NCBI GenBank assembly: GCA_963835495.1
Contig: CAWIFQ010000005.1
Coordinates: 1,860,001-1,924,000 of the forward strand
Direction: 5' to 3'
Length of the DNA stretch: 64,000 nt
Source of the DNA: Acaudatibacter sp963835495
Lineage (GTDB): Bacteria > Pseudomonadota > Alphaproteobacteria > Caulobacterales > Caulobacteraceae
Positions 33,940 through 43,845 of this stretch are shown piece by piece. The position numbers and the translations under genes were made by a program. Each line of letters starts with the position of its first letter. The first letter of the stretch is position 1. The notes under the pieces are model-generated. The model worked only from the letters and a program-made list of their open reading frames with translations, searched no databases and had not been told where the DNA came from.

Positions 33940-35482
33940 ATGCACCCGTCCCATCACGCCAAGACCAACCCCGACAAGCCGGCCTACATCATGGCCGGGT
34001 CCGGCGAGACCGTGACCTACGGCGAGCTCGACGCCCGCTCGAACCAGGGCGCGCACCTGTTCCGCTCGCTCGGCATCGGCCGCGGCGACTCGGTCGCGTT
34101 CTGCATGGAGAACACGCCGCGCTACTACGAACTGCTATGGGCGGCGCAGCGGTCCGGACTGCGCTTTACGGCAATCTCGTCCAAGCTCGCGCTCGGCGAA
34201 CTCGAGTACATCGTCAAGGATTGCGAGGCGAAGGCGTTCGTGATCTCCGCCAGCCTGGGAGAGCTCGCCCAGCAGCTGGCGCCGCTGATCCCCGGCGTGA
34301 AGCTGTACATGGTCGATGGCGCCGCGGCCCCATACGAGAGCTTCGAGGCGGCCCGGGCGAAGTTCCCAACCACGCCGATCGCCGATGAAGGCGCCGGCGG
34401 GGCAATGCTCTACTCCTCTGGCACCACGGGCCGGCCCAAGGGCGTCAAGCGTGCGATCGCCGGCGATATGCCGATCGACCAGCCGAACGGGTTGGCGGTG
34501 ATGGGCCAGGCGCTCTACGGCTGGACCCCGGACAGCGTCTACCTCTCGCCGGCGCCGCTCTATCACGCCGCCCCGCTCGGCTGGTCGATGGCCGTGCAGG
34601 GCATGGGCGGCACCGTGATCGTGATGGAGAAGTTCGATCCGGAAGCGGCGCTGCGGCTGATCCAGGACTACAAGGTCACCACCGCCCAGTGGGTGCCGAC
34701 CCACTTCGTGCGGATGCTGAAGCTGCCCCCCGAAGTCGCGCGCCAAGTACGACACCTCGTCGCTGACCCAGGTGTTCCACGCCGCCGCGCCGTGCCCGGT
34801 GCCGATCAAGCAGCAGATGATCGAATGGTGGGGCCCGATCATCAGCGAGTACTACGCCGGCACCGAGGGCAACGGCTTCACCGCGATCAATTCCGAGGAG
34901 TGGCTGGGCCACAAGGGATCGGTCGGCAAGGCGCTGACCGCCCAGGTGATGATCTGCGACGAAGAGGGCGATCCGCTGCCGCCACGCAGCGAGGGGACGG
35001 TCTACTTCGCCGGCGGCGGCGAATTCGAATACCACAACGACCCGAAGAAGACCGCGGACGCCCGCAACAAGCACGGCTGGACCACGCTGGGCGACGTCGG
35101 CTGGCTGGACGAGGAGGGCTATCTCTACCTCACCGACCGCAAGAGCTTCATGATCATCTCCGGCGGGGTGAACATCTACCCGCAGGAGATCGAGAACCTG
35201 CTGATCACCCACCCCAAGGTGGCCGACGTCGCCGTGGTCGGCGCGCCGCACGAGGAGATGGGCGAGCAGGTGGTGGCGGTGATCCAGCCGGCGAACTGGG
35301 CCGACGCCGGCGACGAACTGGCCGCCGAACTCTCCGCCTTCGCCCGCGCCAACCTCAGCCACGTCAAGACGCCGCGCCGGATCGACTTCATGGCCGAACT
35401 GCCGCGCCATCAGACCGGCAAGCTCTACAAGCGCCTGATCCGCGACGCCTACTGGGCCAAGGAAGGCCCGAAGATCGGGTAA
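33940..35482 (+). CDS. AMP-forming acyl-CoA synthetase (one frameshift)
   Basis: About 513 residues. The adenylate motif is GAMLYSSGTTGRPKGVKR near residue 150. The later YYAGTEGNGFTAIN, DVGWLDEEGYLYLTDRKSFM and GGVNIYPQEIENLLITHPKV are standard for the ANL family, and the catalytic Lys lies near the end (PRHQTGKLYKR). It activates a carboxylic acid, probably medium or long chain, to its CoA ester. One extra G near 34739 (GAAGTCGCGCGCC) breaks the frame. It is presumably co-transcribed with the GMC dehydrogenase ahead of it. Confidence 0.87.
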
Positions 35483-35486
35483 GCCC

Positions 35487-35652
35487 TTCTCCTCACCCGT
35501 AGGGGGAGGGGGACCCCGAAGGGGTGGAGGGGGTATGTTGCCGCGCGCGACAGGCCCGAATCTCGGCTCAGCGCTCAATCGGCGAAGCGGGCGCCCTTCA
35601 TCGAGCCCCCTCCACCGCTACGCGGTCCCCCTCCCCCTACGGGTGAGGATAC
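35487..35652. repeat. Intergenic palindromic repeat, family A, copy 2
   Basis: The left arm (35487-35535) contains CTCCTCACCCGTAGGGGGAG then GGGGACCCCGAAGGGGTGGA. The right arm (35603-35650) is its reverse complement, with CCCCCTCCACCGCTACGCGG and CTCCCCCTACGGGTGAGGA. It lies between the convergent acyl-CoA synthetase and P450 genes and reaches up to the P450 stop codon. Confidence 0.8.
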
Positions 35653-36891
35653 TCAAGCCGGGATCCGCACCATCAGCGAACTGATGGAGCGCAGGAAGCA
35701 GGACTTCACCCGCACCGGCGGCTCGAGGATCTCGATGGTCGGGAAGCGCTTCAGGATCTCTTCCCACACGATGCGCAGCTGCATCTCGGCCAGGCGCATG
35801 CCGACGCAGCGATGGATGCCGAAGCCGAACGCGACGTGCTGGCGGGGCCGCTCGCGGTCGACGATGAAGGCCTCGGGGTTGTCGATCACGGTCTCGTCGC
35901 GATTGCCCGAGACGTACCACATGATCACCTTCTCGCCGGCCTTGATGGTCTTGCCGCCGATCTCGAAGTCCTGCGTGGCGGTGCGGCGCATGTGGGCCAC
36001 CGGCGTCTGATAGCGGATCATCTCGGGGATCATCGAGTCGAACAGCGCCGGGTTGGCCCGCACCTTGGCCAGCTGGTCGGGGTTATCGTTCAGGGCGATC
36101 AGGCCGCCGGTGATCGAGTTGCGGGTGGTGTCGTTGCCGCCGACGATCAGCAGCAGGATGTTGCCCAGGAACTCCATCAGCGGCATGTCCTTGGTCGCCT
36201 CGCCGTTGGCCAGCATGGTGATCAGGTCGTTGTTCGTGCCGCCGATCCGCTCGTCCCACAGGTTCTTGAAGTAGGCGGCGATGGCCATGAACTCGGCCTG
36301 GCCTTCCTCGCGGGTCATGGTCTCGCTGGTGTCGGTGGTGGCGAGGTCGGACCAGTACTTGAGCTTGCGCCGCTCTTCGAACGGGAAGCCGAACAGGGTC
36401 GCCAGCATCTGCACGGTCAGCTCGACTGACACCAGGTCGACCCAGTCGAACGGCTCGCCGATCGGCAGTTCGTCGAGGATCTTGCCGGCGCGCTCGCGGA
36501 TCAGCGGCGCGAAGCTCATCAGGCTGTCGTGCGAGACGATCGGTGCGATGGTCTTGCGCTGGGCGTCATGCTTCGGCGGGTCCATGGCGATGAACATCGG
36601 CATCTGCATGTCGTCGGGCTGCGGGTCGTAGATCGAGATCGTGCGTTCCGACGAGAAGACCTGATGGTTGGTCTCGACCGTCATGATGTCGTTGAACTTG
36701 GTCACCGACCAGAACGGACCGAACTCGCTCTCGGCGGTGTAGTGCACCGGATCCTCGTGGCGCAGGCGCTCGAAGAACGGCCACATGGTGTTGTTGGCGA
36801 AGCGCTCCTGGACACTCGGGTCGATCTTATCGAGCGGCGTCGAATAGGCTTCGGCGCGCGCCGCATCGAAGATGGTGGCGTCGTCGGCCAT
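35653..36891 (-). CDS. Cytochrome P450, CYP153-like
   Basis: A 412-residue soluble P450. The haem Cys is near residue 362 in AFGFGIHRCVGMRLAEMQLR. The I-helix has LLLIVGGNDTTRNSITGGLI, and the substrate-recognition region has PMFIAMDPPKHDAQRKT. These resemble CYP153 terminal alkane/fatty-acid hydroxylases. GGAGGA lies 6 bases before ATG 36891. The ferredoxin and ferredoxin reductase it needs are not beside it. Terminal hydroxylation of medium-chain alkanes is the expected reaction, but the subfamily is assigned from recalled motifs. Confidence 0.8.
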   Translation of the reverse strand: MADDATIFDAARAEAYSTPLDKIDPSVQERFANNTMWPFFERLRHEDPVHYTAESEFGPFWSVTKFNDIMTVETNHQVFSSERTISIYDPQPDDMQMPMFIAMDPPKHDAQRKTIAPIVSHDSLMSFAPLIRERAGKILDELPIGEPFDWVDLVSVELTVQMLATLFGFPFEERRKLKYWSDLATTDTSETMTREEGQAEFMAIAAYFKNLWDERIGGTNNDLITMLANGEATKDMPLMEFLGNILLLIVGGNDTTRNSITGGLIALNDNPDQLAKVRANPALFDSMIPEMIRYQTPVAHMRRTATQDFEIGGKTIKAGEKVIMWYVSGNRDETVIDNPEAFIVDRERPRQHVAFGFGIHRCVGMRLAEMQLRIVWEEILKRFPTIEILEPPVRVKSCFLRSISSLMVRIPA

Positions 36892-36988
36892 GGCTTCGTC
36901 CTCCCAGGATTGCTGCCAGGAGGCTGACACCCGATTCAAACGGGCGGCAAGGGGCCGGCAGGTTAAACCTTCGTCACACGGCGGCGGT

Positions 36989-37504
36989 TCACGCGGTCCA
37001 TTGGGCCAGCCAGTCGGCCAGCGACTGCGGGGTCATGCTGCGTGCATCGGCGAGCGCCGCGACATGGCCGCCGTCCAGCAGCCGATCGTGGACCGGATCG
37101 ACGATCAGCAGCGCCGGCACGCCTTCCAGCCGGTTTCTGATGCCGTAGTGCGCCGGAATCTGCAGGTTCCTGTCGAAGCGGCCGACGTCGACGGCCACCA
37201 CCTCGTAGTGCGCCTCGACGAAGGCCCGCACCTCGGGCAGCGCCATCGTTCCGGCCAGCACCAGGCAGTCGCCGCACCAGTTGCCGCCCAGGTCGATCAG
37301 CAGCAGCTTGTGATGGGCGCGAGCCCGGGCCCTGGCCTTGGCGACGGCCGCGTCGGCGTTGGCCGTCTCGTCGTAGGGATGGGGCAGGGGCGTCGCCAGC
37401 TCCGCGTAGCTGGCGATGCTGACATGGGGCGCCGGCGCGGCGCTGGCGGCGAGCGGCGACGTCAGCAATCCGGCGGCGAACATCGCGGCGAGGGTTCGGC
37501 GCAT
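36989..37504 (-). CDS. Periplasmic thioredoxin-like protein
   Basis: A 171-residue protein with a signal peptide (MRRTLAAMFAAGLLTSPLAA, cleavage near ASA) and a thioredoxin fold with active site LGGNWCGDCLVL. The WCGDC variant has an acidic residue in the middle. The cis-Pro loop is LEGVPALLIVDP. It is likely a periplasmic thiol reductase or oxidase of the TlpA-neighbour type. An N-terminal segment with YDETANADAAVAKARARARA is typical of thioredoxin_7-like proteins. Confidence 0.8.
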   Translation of the reverse strand: MRRTLAAMFAAGLLTSPLAASAAPAPHVSIASYAELATPLPHPYDETANADAAVAKARARARAHHKLLLIDLGGNWCGDCLVLAGTMALPEVRAFVEAHYEVVAVDVGRFDRNLQIPAHYGIRNRLEGVPALLIVDPVHDRLLDGGHVAALADARSMTPQSLADWLAQWTA

Positions 37505-37585
37505 GTGACCTCATCAAGTGCTTGCCAACCGGGGCGCCGTCCATAGAAGTCGCGGTCGCGACAGGCGGCAAGGGAGATTGCGACG

Positions 37586-38035
37586 ATGGATGCGGTGAGT
37601 TTTGCGGAGCTGCCGGGGCTGGTCGGGACCGAGGTCGGCGTCTCGGATTGGCTGCAGATCACCCAGGACCGGGTCAATCTGTTCGCCGACGCCACCGGCG
37701 ATCATCAGTGGATTCACGTCGACGTCGAACGGGCGACGCGGGAGATCGGCGGCCCGATCGCTCACGGCTACCTGACGCTGTCGCTGATCCCGCACCTGTC
37801 GGCCGGCATGCTGCCGGTCAAGGGCGTGACGCGCGGGATCAACTACGGTTCGGACAAGGTGCGCTTCACCAACATGGTGCGGGTCGGCAAGCGGGTTCGG
37901 CTGCGCCAGAAGCTTATCGGCGTCGAGCCGAAGGCCGGCGGCGTACAGATCAAGAACCTCTGCACCATCGAGATCGAGGGCGAGGAACGCCCCGCCTGCG
38001 TCGCCGAGACGATGTCGGTGCTCTACGGGGCTTAA
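37586..38035 (+). CDS. MaoC-family (R)-specific enoyl-CoA hydratase
   Basis: A 149-residue hot-dog-fold protein. The hydratase motif with the catalytic Asp and His is DATGDHQWIHVDVERATREI then GGPIAHGYLTLSLIPHL. The tail INYGSDKVRFTNMVRVGKRV is typical. It hydrates 2-enoyl-CoA to (R)-3-hydroxyacyl-CoA, linking beta-oxidation to other pathways. ATG 37586 has AAGGGAG ahead. It is monocistronic as far as visible. Confidence 0.88.
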   Translation: MDAVSFAELPGLVGTEVGVSDWLQITQDRVNLFADATGDHQWIHVDVERATREIGGPIAHGYLTLSLIPHLSAGMLPVKGVTRGINYGSDKVRFTNMVRVGKRVRLRQKLIGVEPKAGGVQIKNLCTIEIEGEERPACVAETMSVLYGA

Positions 38036-38073
38036 AGTCCGGGCGCGGAGCGCCAGAAAGAAGAAAAGAAGAA

Positions 38074-38163
38074 TTGTCCACGAACGACACGAAAAACACG
38101 AACCGTGGCGGCAGGGCCGGTGGCTAGCACCCGTTCGTGGTGTTCGTGTCGTTCGTGGACAAC
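38074..38163. repeat. Inverted repeat with CCACGAACGACACGAA arms
   Basis: Arms at 38074-38103 and 38133-38163 are nearly perfect reverse complements built on TTGTCCACGAACGACACGAA, separated by about 30 bases. This forms a 30-bp hairpin in the gap 38036-38227. The arm itself is made of degenerate ACGAACG repeats. It is a family distinct from the GC-rich repeats elsewhere. Confidence 0.75.
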
Positions 38164-38227
38164 GTCTTGCTGAGTCTCCGCCCCTCAAGCGCTTCAGGCG
38201 GGGTCCCGCTTCGCCGGGCCTCCGGCT

Positions 38228-39055
38228 TTAGCGGCTGTAGGCCGCGTCCTCGGCGCTCATCAGGCCCGGGGTTTCCGCGCCCTTCTGGGCCAGTTGGTGC
38301 GAGGCTGGCACGGCGTGCGGGTCGTCGAGCAGCGACAGCGTCTCGCGCACGAACCTGGCGTCGGTGACGATGCCGATCGAGAGGTTCTGGCTGTTGAGCT
38401 CGACCTGCTGGGTCAGCATGCCGGCGATGAAGCCTGCCGGCGCCGAGCCGGTGACCGGAACACGATGGGCCGTGTCGCGGACGTAGACCGGGCCGCCCGA
38501 GTTGCCCGGGAAGACGCTGAAGTCGAGCAGGAAGGTCGGGAAGGCGGTCGACGGGCCGAGCGGGAACGACGCCACGCGGCCGGAGCGCAGGATCGGGAAG
38601 CCGGCCGGATTGGCCGACAGCCCTTCCGGAAAGCCCAGCGCCAGCATCTCGTCGCCAGGCCCGAGCGAATACTTGGCGAACGCATCGTCGCCGCCGAGCC
38701 AGCCCTCGGGGATCGCCGCCTTGGTGAACTCCGGCGGCGCGTCGATCTGGATCGCGGCCACGTCGCGGTCGGGGTGGTGGGTCCACAGCTCCTTGCCGCC
38801 GTCGCGGATCTTCAGCGGCGCCGGATCGTAGCGCCAGGAGCCGTCGGCGTTCTCGACCCGAAAGCCGATGGTCGCGACCGCGCCCGGCATCTTGCGGAAG
38901 ACGTGGTTGGCGGTGACCAGGATGGTGCGCGGACGACCGTCCGGGGTCGGATCGGAGATCAGAAATCCGGTGCCGACGGTGCGAGTGCCGTCTCCGAGCG
39001 GCTGTTCCACCTGAACAGTCGCCTGGATCAGATCGATGGAGAGGTCTACGGCCAT
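38228..39055 (-). CDS. Trypsin-like serine peptidase
   Basis: A 275-residue chymotrypsin-fold protein without a signal peptide or PDZ domain. The triad is visible: His51 in LVTANHVFRK, Asp98 in HHPDRDVAAIQID and Ser186 in SVFPGNSGGPVYV. Family members with this compact form resemble DegP/HtrA peptidase domains or inactive-sensor relatives. Cytoplasmic location is suggested by the missing signal peptide, unless the start is further upstream (open to 39214). A five-G ribosome site lies just ahead of ATG 39055. Confidence 0.78.
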   Translation of the reverse strand: MAVDLSIDLIQATVQVEQPLGDGTRTVGTGFLISDPTPDGRPRTILVTANHVFRKMPGAVATIGFRVENADGSWRYDPAPLKIRDGGKELWTHHPDRDVAAIQIDAPPEFTKAAIPEGWLGGDDAFAKYSLGPGDEMLALGFPEGLSANPAGFPILRSGRVASFPLGPSTAFPTFLLDFSVFPGNSGGPVYVRDTAHRVPVTGSAPAGFIAGMLTQQVELNSQNLSIGIVTDARFVRETLSLLDDPHAVPASHQLAQKGAETPGLMSAEDAAYSR

Positions 39056-39176
39056 CGAGCCCCCCTTACTAACGCTACGAATCTCGTACTGATGATGCGA
39101 CAGCCATTTGACCAAATCCTTACCCTCGCACAAGCGGCATACATGCCGCAGGCGCGAACGGTTGACGTTGCGTGCG

Positions 39177-40094
39177 ATGGCCGCTGATGCGCCGCGCCGG
39201 CTTGCCCTGATCACCGGCGCCTCGGCCGGGCTCGGCGAGGCGTTCGCCCGAGCCTATGCCGCCCGCGGCTTCGACGTGGCGCTGGTGGCGAGGCGGGCCG
39301 AGCGGTTGCAGACTCTCGCCGGCGAACTGAAGCATCGGCACGGAATTGAGGCGCTGGCGATCCCCGCCGACCTCTCCGGCTGGGAAGCGCACGTTCCGGT
39401 GATCGACGCCGTCGCCGCCCAGGGCCGGCATGTGGACGTGCTGGTCAACAACGCCGGCTTCGGCATTCCGCAGAGCTTCACCGCCGTGCCCTGGGAGCGC
39501 CAGCGCGACTTCCTGATGACCATGGCGGTCAACGCCTGCGGCCTGGCCTACGACGTGATCCCCGGCATGGTCGAGCGCGGCGGCGGGGCGATCGTCAACG
39601 TTGGCTCGATGGCGGCGTTCTCGCCCGGCGTGGCCGGCAACTCGCTCTATCCCGGCGTGAAGGGGCTGATGGTGACGTTCAGCCAGTCGCTCGACGCCGA
39701 GTATCGCGCAGCCGGGCTGAAGGTCACGGTGGTCTGCCCCGGCTTCACCAAGACCGAGTTCGCCAAGCAGGCCGGCATCGACCAGATCATGGAACGCGAG
39801 CACCGCATGCTGTGGCAGACGCCGGAGGCGGTGGTCGAGGCCACCATCCGCGGCAACGAACGCGGCAAGGTCGTCGTCATTCCCGGCTGGCACAATCGGG
39901 TCGCCGCGGCGCTGTTGCGGGGCCTGCCGCAGCCGCTCGTGCGGCGGATCATCGCCGCCGGCTCGGCGAAATATCACTGGACTGAACCGGGGGGGCTCGC
40001 GCCATGCCGCATTTCGACATCGTGGTGGTCGGTTCCGGCGCCGGCGGGGCGACGCTGGCGCAGCGGCTGGCCCCGACCGGCAAGTCGATCCTGA
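39177..40094 (+). CDS. Short-chain dehydrogenase/reductase
   Basis: About 280-305 residues. It has the classical SDR cofactor motif ALITGASAGLGEAFARAYAA, NNAGFG, the catalytic Ser in VNVGSMAAFSP and the YxxxK motif in SLYPGVKGLMV. The substrate is unknown; relatives reduce acyl or hydroxyl ketones. The frame runs 91 bases into the next gene, past a run of seven G at 39989-39995. A length error in that run may hide the true stop, which probably lies close to 40004. Confidence 0.8.
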   Translation: MAADAPRRLALITGASAGLGEAFARAYAARGFDVALVARRAERLQTLAGELKHRHGIEALAIPADLSGWEAHVPVIDAVAAQGRHVDVLVNNAGFGIPQSFTAVPWERQRDFLMTMAVNACGLAYDVIPGMVERGGGAIVNVGSMAAFSPGVAGNSLYPGVKGLMVTFSQSLDAEYRAAGLKVTVVCPGFTKTEFAKQAGIDQIMEREHRMLWQTPEAVVEATIRGNERGKVVVIPGWHNRVAAALLRGLPQPLVRRIIAAGSAKYHWTEPGGLAPCRISTSWWSVPAPAGRRWRSGWPRPASRS

Positions 40095-41581
40095 TCCTGG
40101 AGCGCGGCGAGCACGTGCCGCGTGAGGCGGAAAACTGGAGCCCCAAGTCGGTCTTCATCCAGCACCGCTACCGCACCCAGGAGAAGTGGTACGACAAGGC
40201 CGGCCATCCGTTCACGCCCAACTGCCACTACTGGGTCGGCGGCAACACCACCTTCTACGGCGCGGCGCTGCTGCGTCTGCGCAAGGGCGACTTCGACGAG
40301 ACCAAGCACGCCGGCGGCGTCTCGCCCGCCTGGCCGATCAGCCTGACCGACCTTGCGCCCTACTACACCGAGGCCGAGACGCTGTGGCAGGTGCACGGCG
40401 CCCGCGGCGACGATCCCACCGAGAACGGCGACGAGCCGCCCTACGCCTACCCGGCGATCCACCACGATCCGGGCGTCGCGCTTCTGAAAACCCACTGGGA
40501 GAACCAGGGCTGGAAGCCGTTTTCGCTGCCGGTGGCCATCCGGCTGGATCAGGACAACCCGGTCAGCTCGACCTGCATCAAGTGCAAGACCTGCGGCGGC
40601 TATCCGTGCCTGCTGCGCGCCAAGTGCGATGCGCGCACCGTGGCGGTCGAGCCGATGCTGCAGCTGCCGAACGTCACCCTGCTGACGGGGCGAATGGTGA
40701 CGCGGTTGGAGACCGATCCTTCGGGCAAGACGGTCACCGAAGTGGTCTGCGAGACCGAGCACGGCGAGGAACGCTGGACCGGTGACATCGTCGTTGTGGC
40801 CGCCGGCGCGGTGAATACGGCCACCCTCCTGCTGCGGTCAGCCAACGCGGCGCACCCGAACGGCCTCGCCAACGGCTCCGACCAGGTCGGTCGCAACTAC
40901 ATGTTCCACACCCTGACCGCGATGGTCTCGCTGACCGCCGAGCATTGCCCGATCCTGTTCCCCAAGACGCTGGCGGTGAACGATTTCTACTGGAAGGACC
41001 CGCGCGGCGGGTTCGACTTTCCGATGGGCCACGTCCAGCTGCTGGAATACATGACCGGCCAGACGCTGGAGGGCGAGGTCAGCGACTGGCTGCCGCCCGC
41101 GTTCGTGCCCGACAGTCTGGCCAACGCCGCCGCCTCGCGGATGCTGTCGATGCTGGTGATCTCGGAGGACCTGCCGGCCCCCGACAACCGGGTGCGCGCC
41201 ACCCCCGATGGCCGCATCCACCTCGACTACGAGCACAACAACCTGGCGGGCCACGAGCGGCTGGTGAAGACCCTCGGCGAGAGCCTGCGCGACTTTGTCG
41301 ACCACTCGCACCCGATCTCGCAGCACCACTTCCAGTTCGAGTCGCTGCTGCCGCTCTACGGCACCGCCCACCAGCTGGGCACGGTGCGCTTCGGCAATGA
41401 CCCGAAGAGCTCGGTGCTGGACCCGTGGTGCAAGGCCCACGAGCTCGACAACCTCTACGTCACCGACACCTCGTTCTTCGTCACCTCCGCCTCGGTGAAC
41501 CCGACGCTGACGACGGTGGCCAATGCAATGCGCGTCGGCGACCACCTGATCGACCGGCTGGGGGCGACGACGCCGACCTAA
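40004..41581 (+). CDS. GMC-family oxidoreductase (second copy)
   Basis: A 525-residue flavoprotein beginning MPHFDIVVVGSGAGGATLAQ. It has YWVGGNTTFYGAALLRLRKG in place of the GMC signature 1, a Cys-rich loop STCIKCKTCGGYPC in the middle, and a C-terminal catalytic region QLGTVRFGNDPKSS, then SVNPTLTTVANAMRVGDHLI. It belongs to the cholesterol-oxidase/gluconate-dehydrogenase-like GMC branch. The Cys cluster could hold a metal. It overlaps the SDR gene at its start and the two are probably one operon. The substrate is unknown. Confidence 0.82.
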   Translation: MPHFDIVVVGSGAGGATLAQRLAPTGKSILILERGEHVPREAENWSPKSVFIQHRYRTQEKWYDKAGHPFTPNCHYWVGGNTTFYGAALLRLRKGDFDETKHAGGVSPAWPISLTDLAPYYTEAETLWQVHGARGDDPTENGDEPPYAYPAIHHDPGVALLKTHWENQGWKPFSLPVAIRLDQDNPVSSTCIKCKTCGGYPCLLRAKCDARTVAVEPMLQLPNVTLLTGRMVTRLETDPSGKTVTEVVCETEHGEERWTGDIVVVAAGAVNTATLLLRSANAAHPNGLANGSDQVGRNYMFHTLTAMVSLTAEHCPILFPKTLAVNDFYWKDPRGGFDFPMGHVQLLEYMTGQTLEGEVSDWLPPAFVPDSLANAAASRMLSMLVISEDLPAPDNRVRATPDGRIHLDYEHNNLAGHERLVKTLGESLRDFVDHSHPISQHHFQFESLLPLYGTAHQLGTVRFGNDPKSSVLDPWCKAHELDNLYVTDTSFFVTSASVNPTLTTVANAMRVGDHLIDRLGATTPT

Positions 41582-41582
41582 G

Positions 41583-41719
41583 GCTCCCTTCCCCCTTGCG
41601 GGGAAGGGTTGGGGATGGGGGTGTCAGCGCAATGCCGGCCGGTTCGAACTCGTGGGCAGGCAATCGGTGAGACCGAGGTTCACCCCCACCCCTGACCCCT
41701 CCCCGCAAGGGGGAGGGGA
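41583..41719. repeat. Intergenic palindromic repeat, family C, copy 2
   Basis: The left arm (41586-41624) contains CTTCCCCCTTGCGGGGAAGG and GGGGATGGGGGTG. The right arm (41680-41719) contains CACCCCCACCCCTGACCCCT and CCGCAAGGGGGAGGGG. It is nearly identical to 15471-15607, with different sequence between the arms. Confidence 0.82.
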
Positions 41720-41756
41720 ACTTGCAACGCGGCGCGTCCGGCTCCAAGACGCCGCC

Positions 41757-43845
41757 ATGACCCAGCCCGTTCCTCCGCAGCCCCGCAAAGACCCCAAGCG
41801 CATCGAACAGCTCGGTCGCGTCCGGGTCGACGACTACGCCTGGATGAAGGACGAGAACTGGCAGCAGGTGCTGCACGATCCGTCCAAGGTGAAGGCCGAG
41901 GTGCGCGGTCACCTGGTCGCCGAGAACGCCTATGTCGCGGCGGTCCTGGGCGGCACGGAAGCGCTGCAGGCCAAGATGTTCGAGGAGATGAAAGGGCGCA
42001 TCAAGGAGGACGACGCCTCGGTTCCCGACCCCGACGGCCCGTTCGAATACCTCAGCCGCTACGAGCTCGGCGCGCAGCATCCGCGCCATTTGCGCCGGCC
42101 GCGCGGCGGCGGGAACGGCGATGAACTGCTGCTGCTGGACGAGGAAGCCGGCGCGAAGGGCCACGCCTACTATTCGGTCGGCGCCGCCGAGCACTCGCCG
42201 GACCATGCGCTCTACGCCTGGGCCGAGGACGTGCAGGGCTCGGAGTATTACCGCATCTACGTGAAGGACCTGGCCAGCGGCGAGACGCTGCCCGGCGTGA
42301 TCGACAACGCCTATGGCGCCCTGACCTTCTCGCCCGACAGCGCCTGGCTCTACTGGGTGTGGCGCGACGAGAACGCCCGTCCGTCCAAGGTCTTCCGCCG
42401 GCCGGCGCGCGGCGGCGACGACGCGCTGATCTACGAAGAGCCCGACGAGGGCATGTTCATCGGCGTCGACGTCACCGCCGACCGCAGCCACATCCTGATC
42501 CAGGCGCGCAACCAGGGCACCAGCGAGGTCTGGCTGATCCCGGCCAGCGATCCCACCGCCGCGCCGGTGGTGGCCGAACCCCGGCGCGAGGGCGTCCGCT
42601 ACGGCCTGGGCCGCTGGGATGGCCGCTGGACCATCCGCACCAACGCCGACGGCGCGGTCGACTTCAAGCTGATGACCTCCGACGCCCTGGTCCCGTCGAA
42701 GGCGACCTGGCGTGAGTTCATCCCTCACCAGAGCGGCCGACTGATCGCCGAGGTTGGCGCGTTCAAGGGCCACCTGGTGCGGCTCGAGCGCGAGAACGCC
42801 ATCGACCGGATCGTCGTGCGCGACCTGGCCGGCGAAGAGCACGCCATCGGCTTCGACGAGCCGGCCTACGCGCTCGGTTTGAGCGGCGGCTACGAGTACG
42901 ACACCACGCTGACCCGCTTCGTCTACCAGTCGCCGACGACGCCCCGGCAAACGTTCGACTACGACATGGCGAGCCGCGAGCGGACCCTGCGCAAGACCCA
43001 GGAGATACCCTCCGGCCACGACCCGGCGCGCTACGAGACCCGCCGGCTCTACGCCACGGCGCCCGACGGAGCGGAAGTCCCGATCACGGTGCTGATGCTG
43101 AAAGGGACGCCCCTCGACGGCTCGGCGCCGCTGATGCTCTACGGCTACGGCGCCTACGGCTTTCCGCAGGAGGCGTCGTTCTCGATCCGCAACTTCAGCC
43201 TGGTCGACCGCGGCTGGATCTGGGCCACCGCCCATATCCGCGGCGGCTCGGACAAGGGCTGGGGCTGGTTCCTGGACGGGCGCGGCCTGAAGAAGAAGAA
43301 CACCTTCACCGACTTCATCGCCTGCGCCGACCACCTGGTCGCCCAGGGCTACGGAACGGCCGGGCGAGTGGCGGCCTACGGCGGCTCGGCCGGCGGCCTG
43401 CTGATGGGGGCGATCGCCAATATGCGGCCCGAACTCTGGGGGGCCATTATCGCCGCGGTGCCGTTCGTCGACGTGCTCAACACCATGAGCGACACGACTC
43501 TGCCGCTGACCCCGCCGGAGTGGCCCGAATGGGGCAATCCGCTCGAAGGACGAAGCCGCCTACGACTACATCGCCAGCTACAGTCCCTATGACAACGTCG
43601 CCGCCTTGCCCTACCCGCCGATCCTCGCCACCGGCGGGCTATCCGACCCGCGCGTCACCTGGTGGGAGCCGGAGAAATGGATCGCACGGCTCCGCGAACA
43701 CACCACCAGCGGCCATCCGGTGCTGCTGAAGATCAACATGGAGGCCGGCCACGGCGGCGCCTCGGGCCGGTTCGACTTCCTGAAGGAAATCGCGCTCGAC
43801 TACGCCTTCGCGGTCTGGGCGATGGGTGGGGAAGGGCTGCGGTGA
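41757..43845 (+). CDS. ptrB: Prolyl oligopeptidase-family peptidase (protease II-like; one frameshift)
   Basis: About 695 residues, the normal length for S9A peptidases. An N-terminal beta-propeller (DDYAWMKDENWQQVLHDPSK at the start, several blades to about residue 410) precedes the hydrolase domain. The nucleophile Ser is in AAYGGSAGGLLMGAIANMRP and the catalytic His in INMEAGHGGASGRF. It cleaves short peptides after basic residues (PtrB) or proline (POP); the sequence does not settle which. One extra G near 43549 (CTCGAAGGACGAAG) breaks the frame. The stop overlaps the next start as GTGA. Confidence 0.88.
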
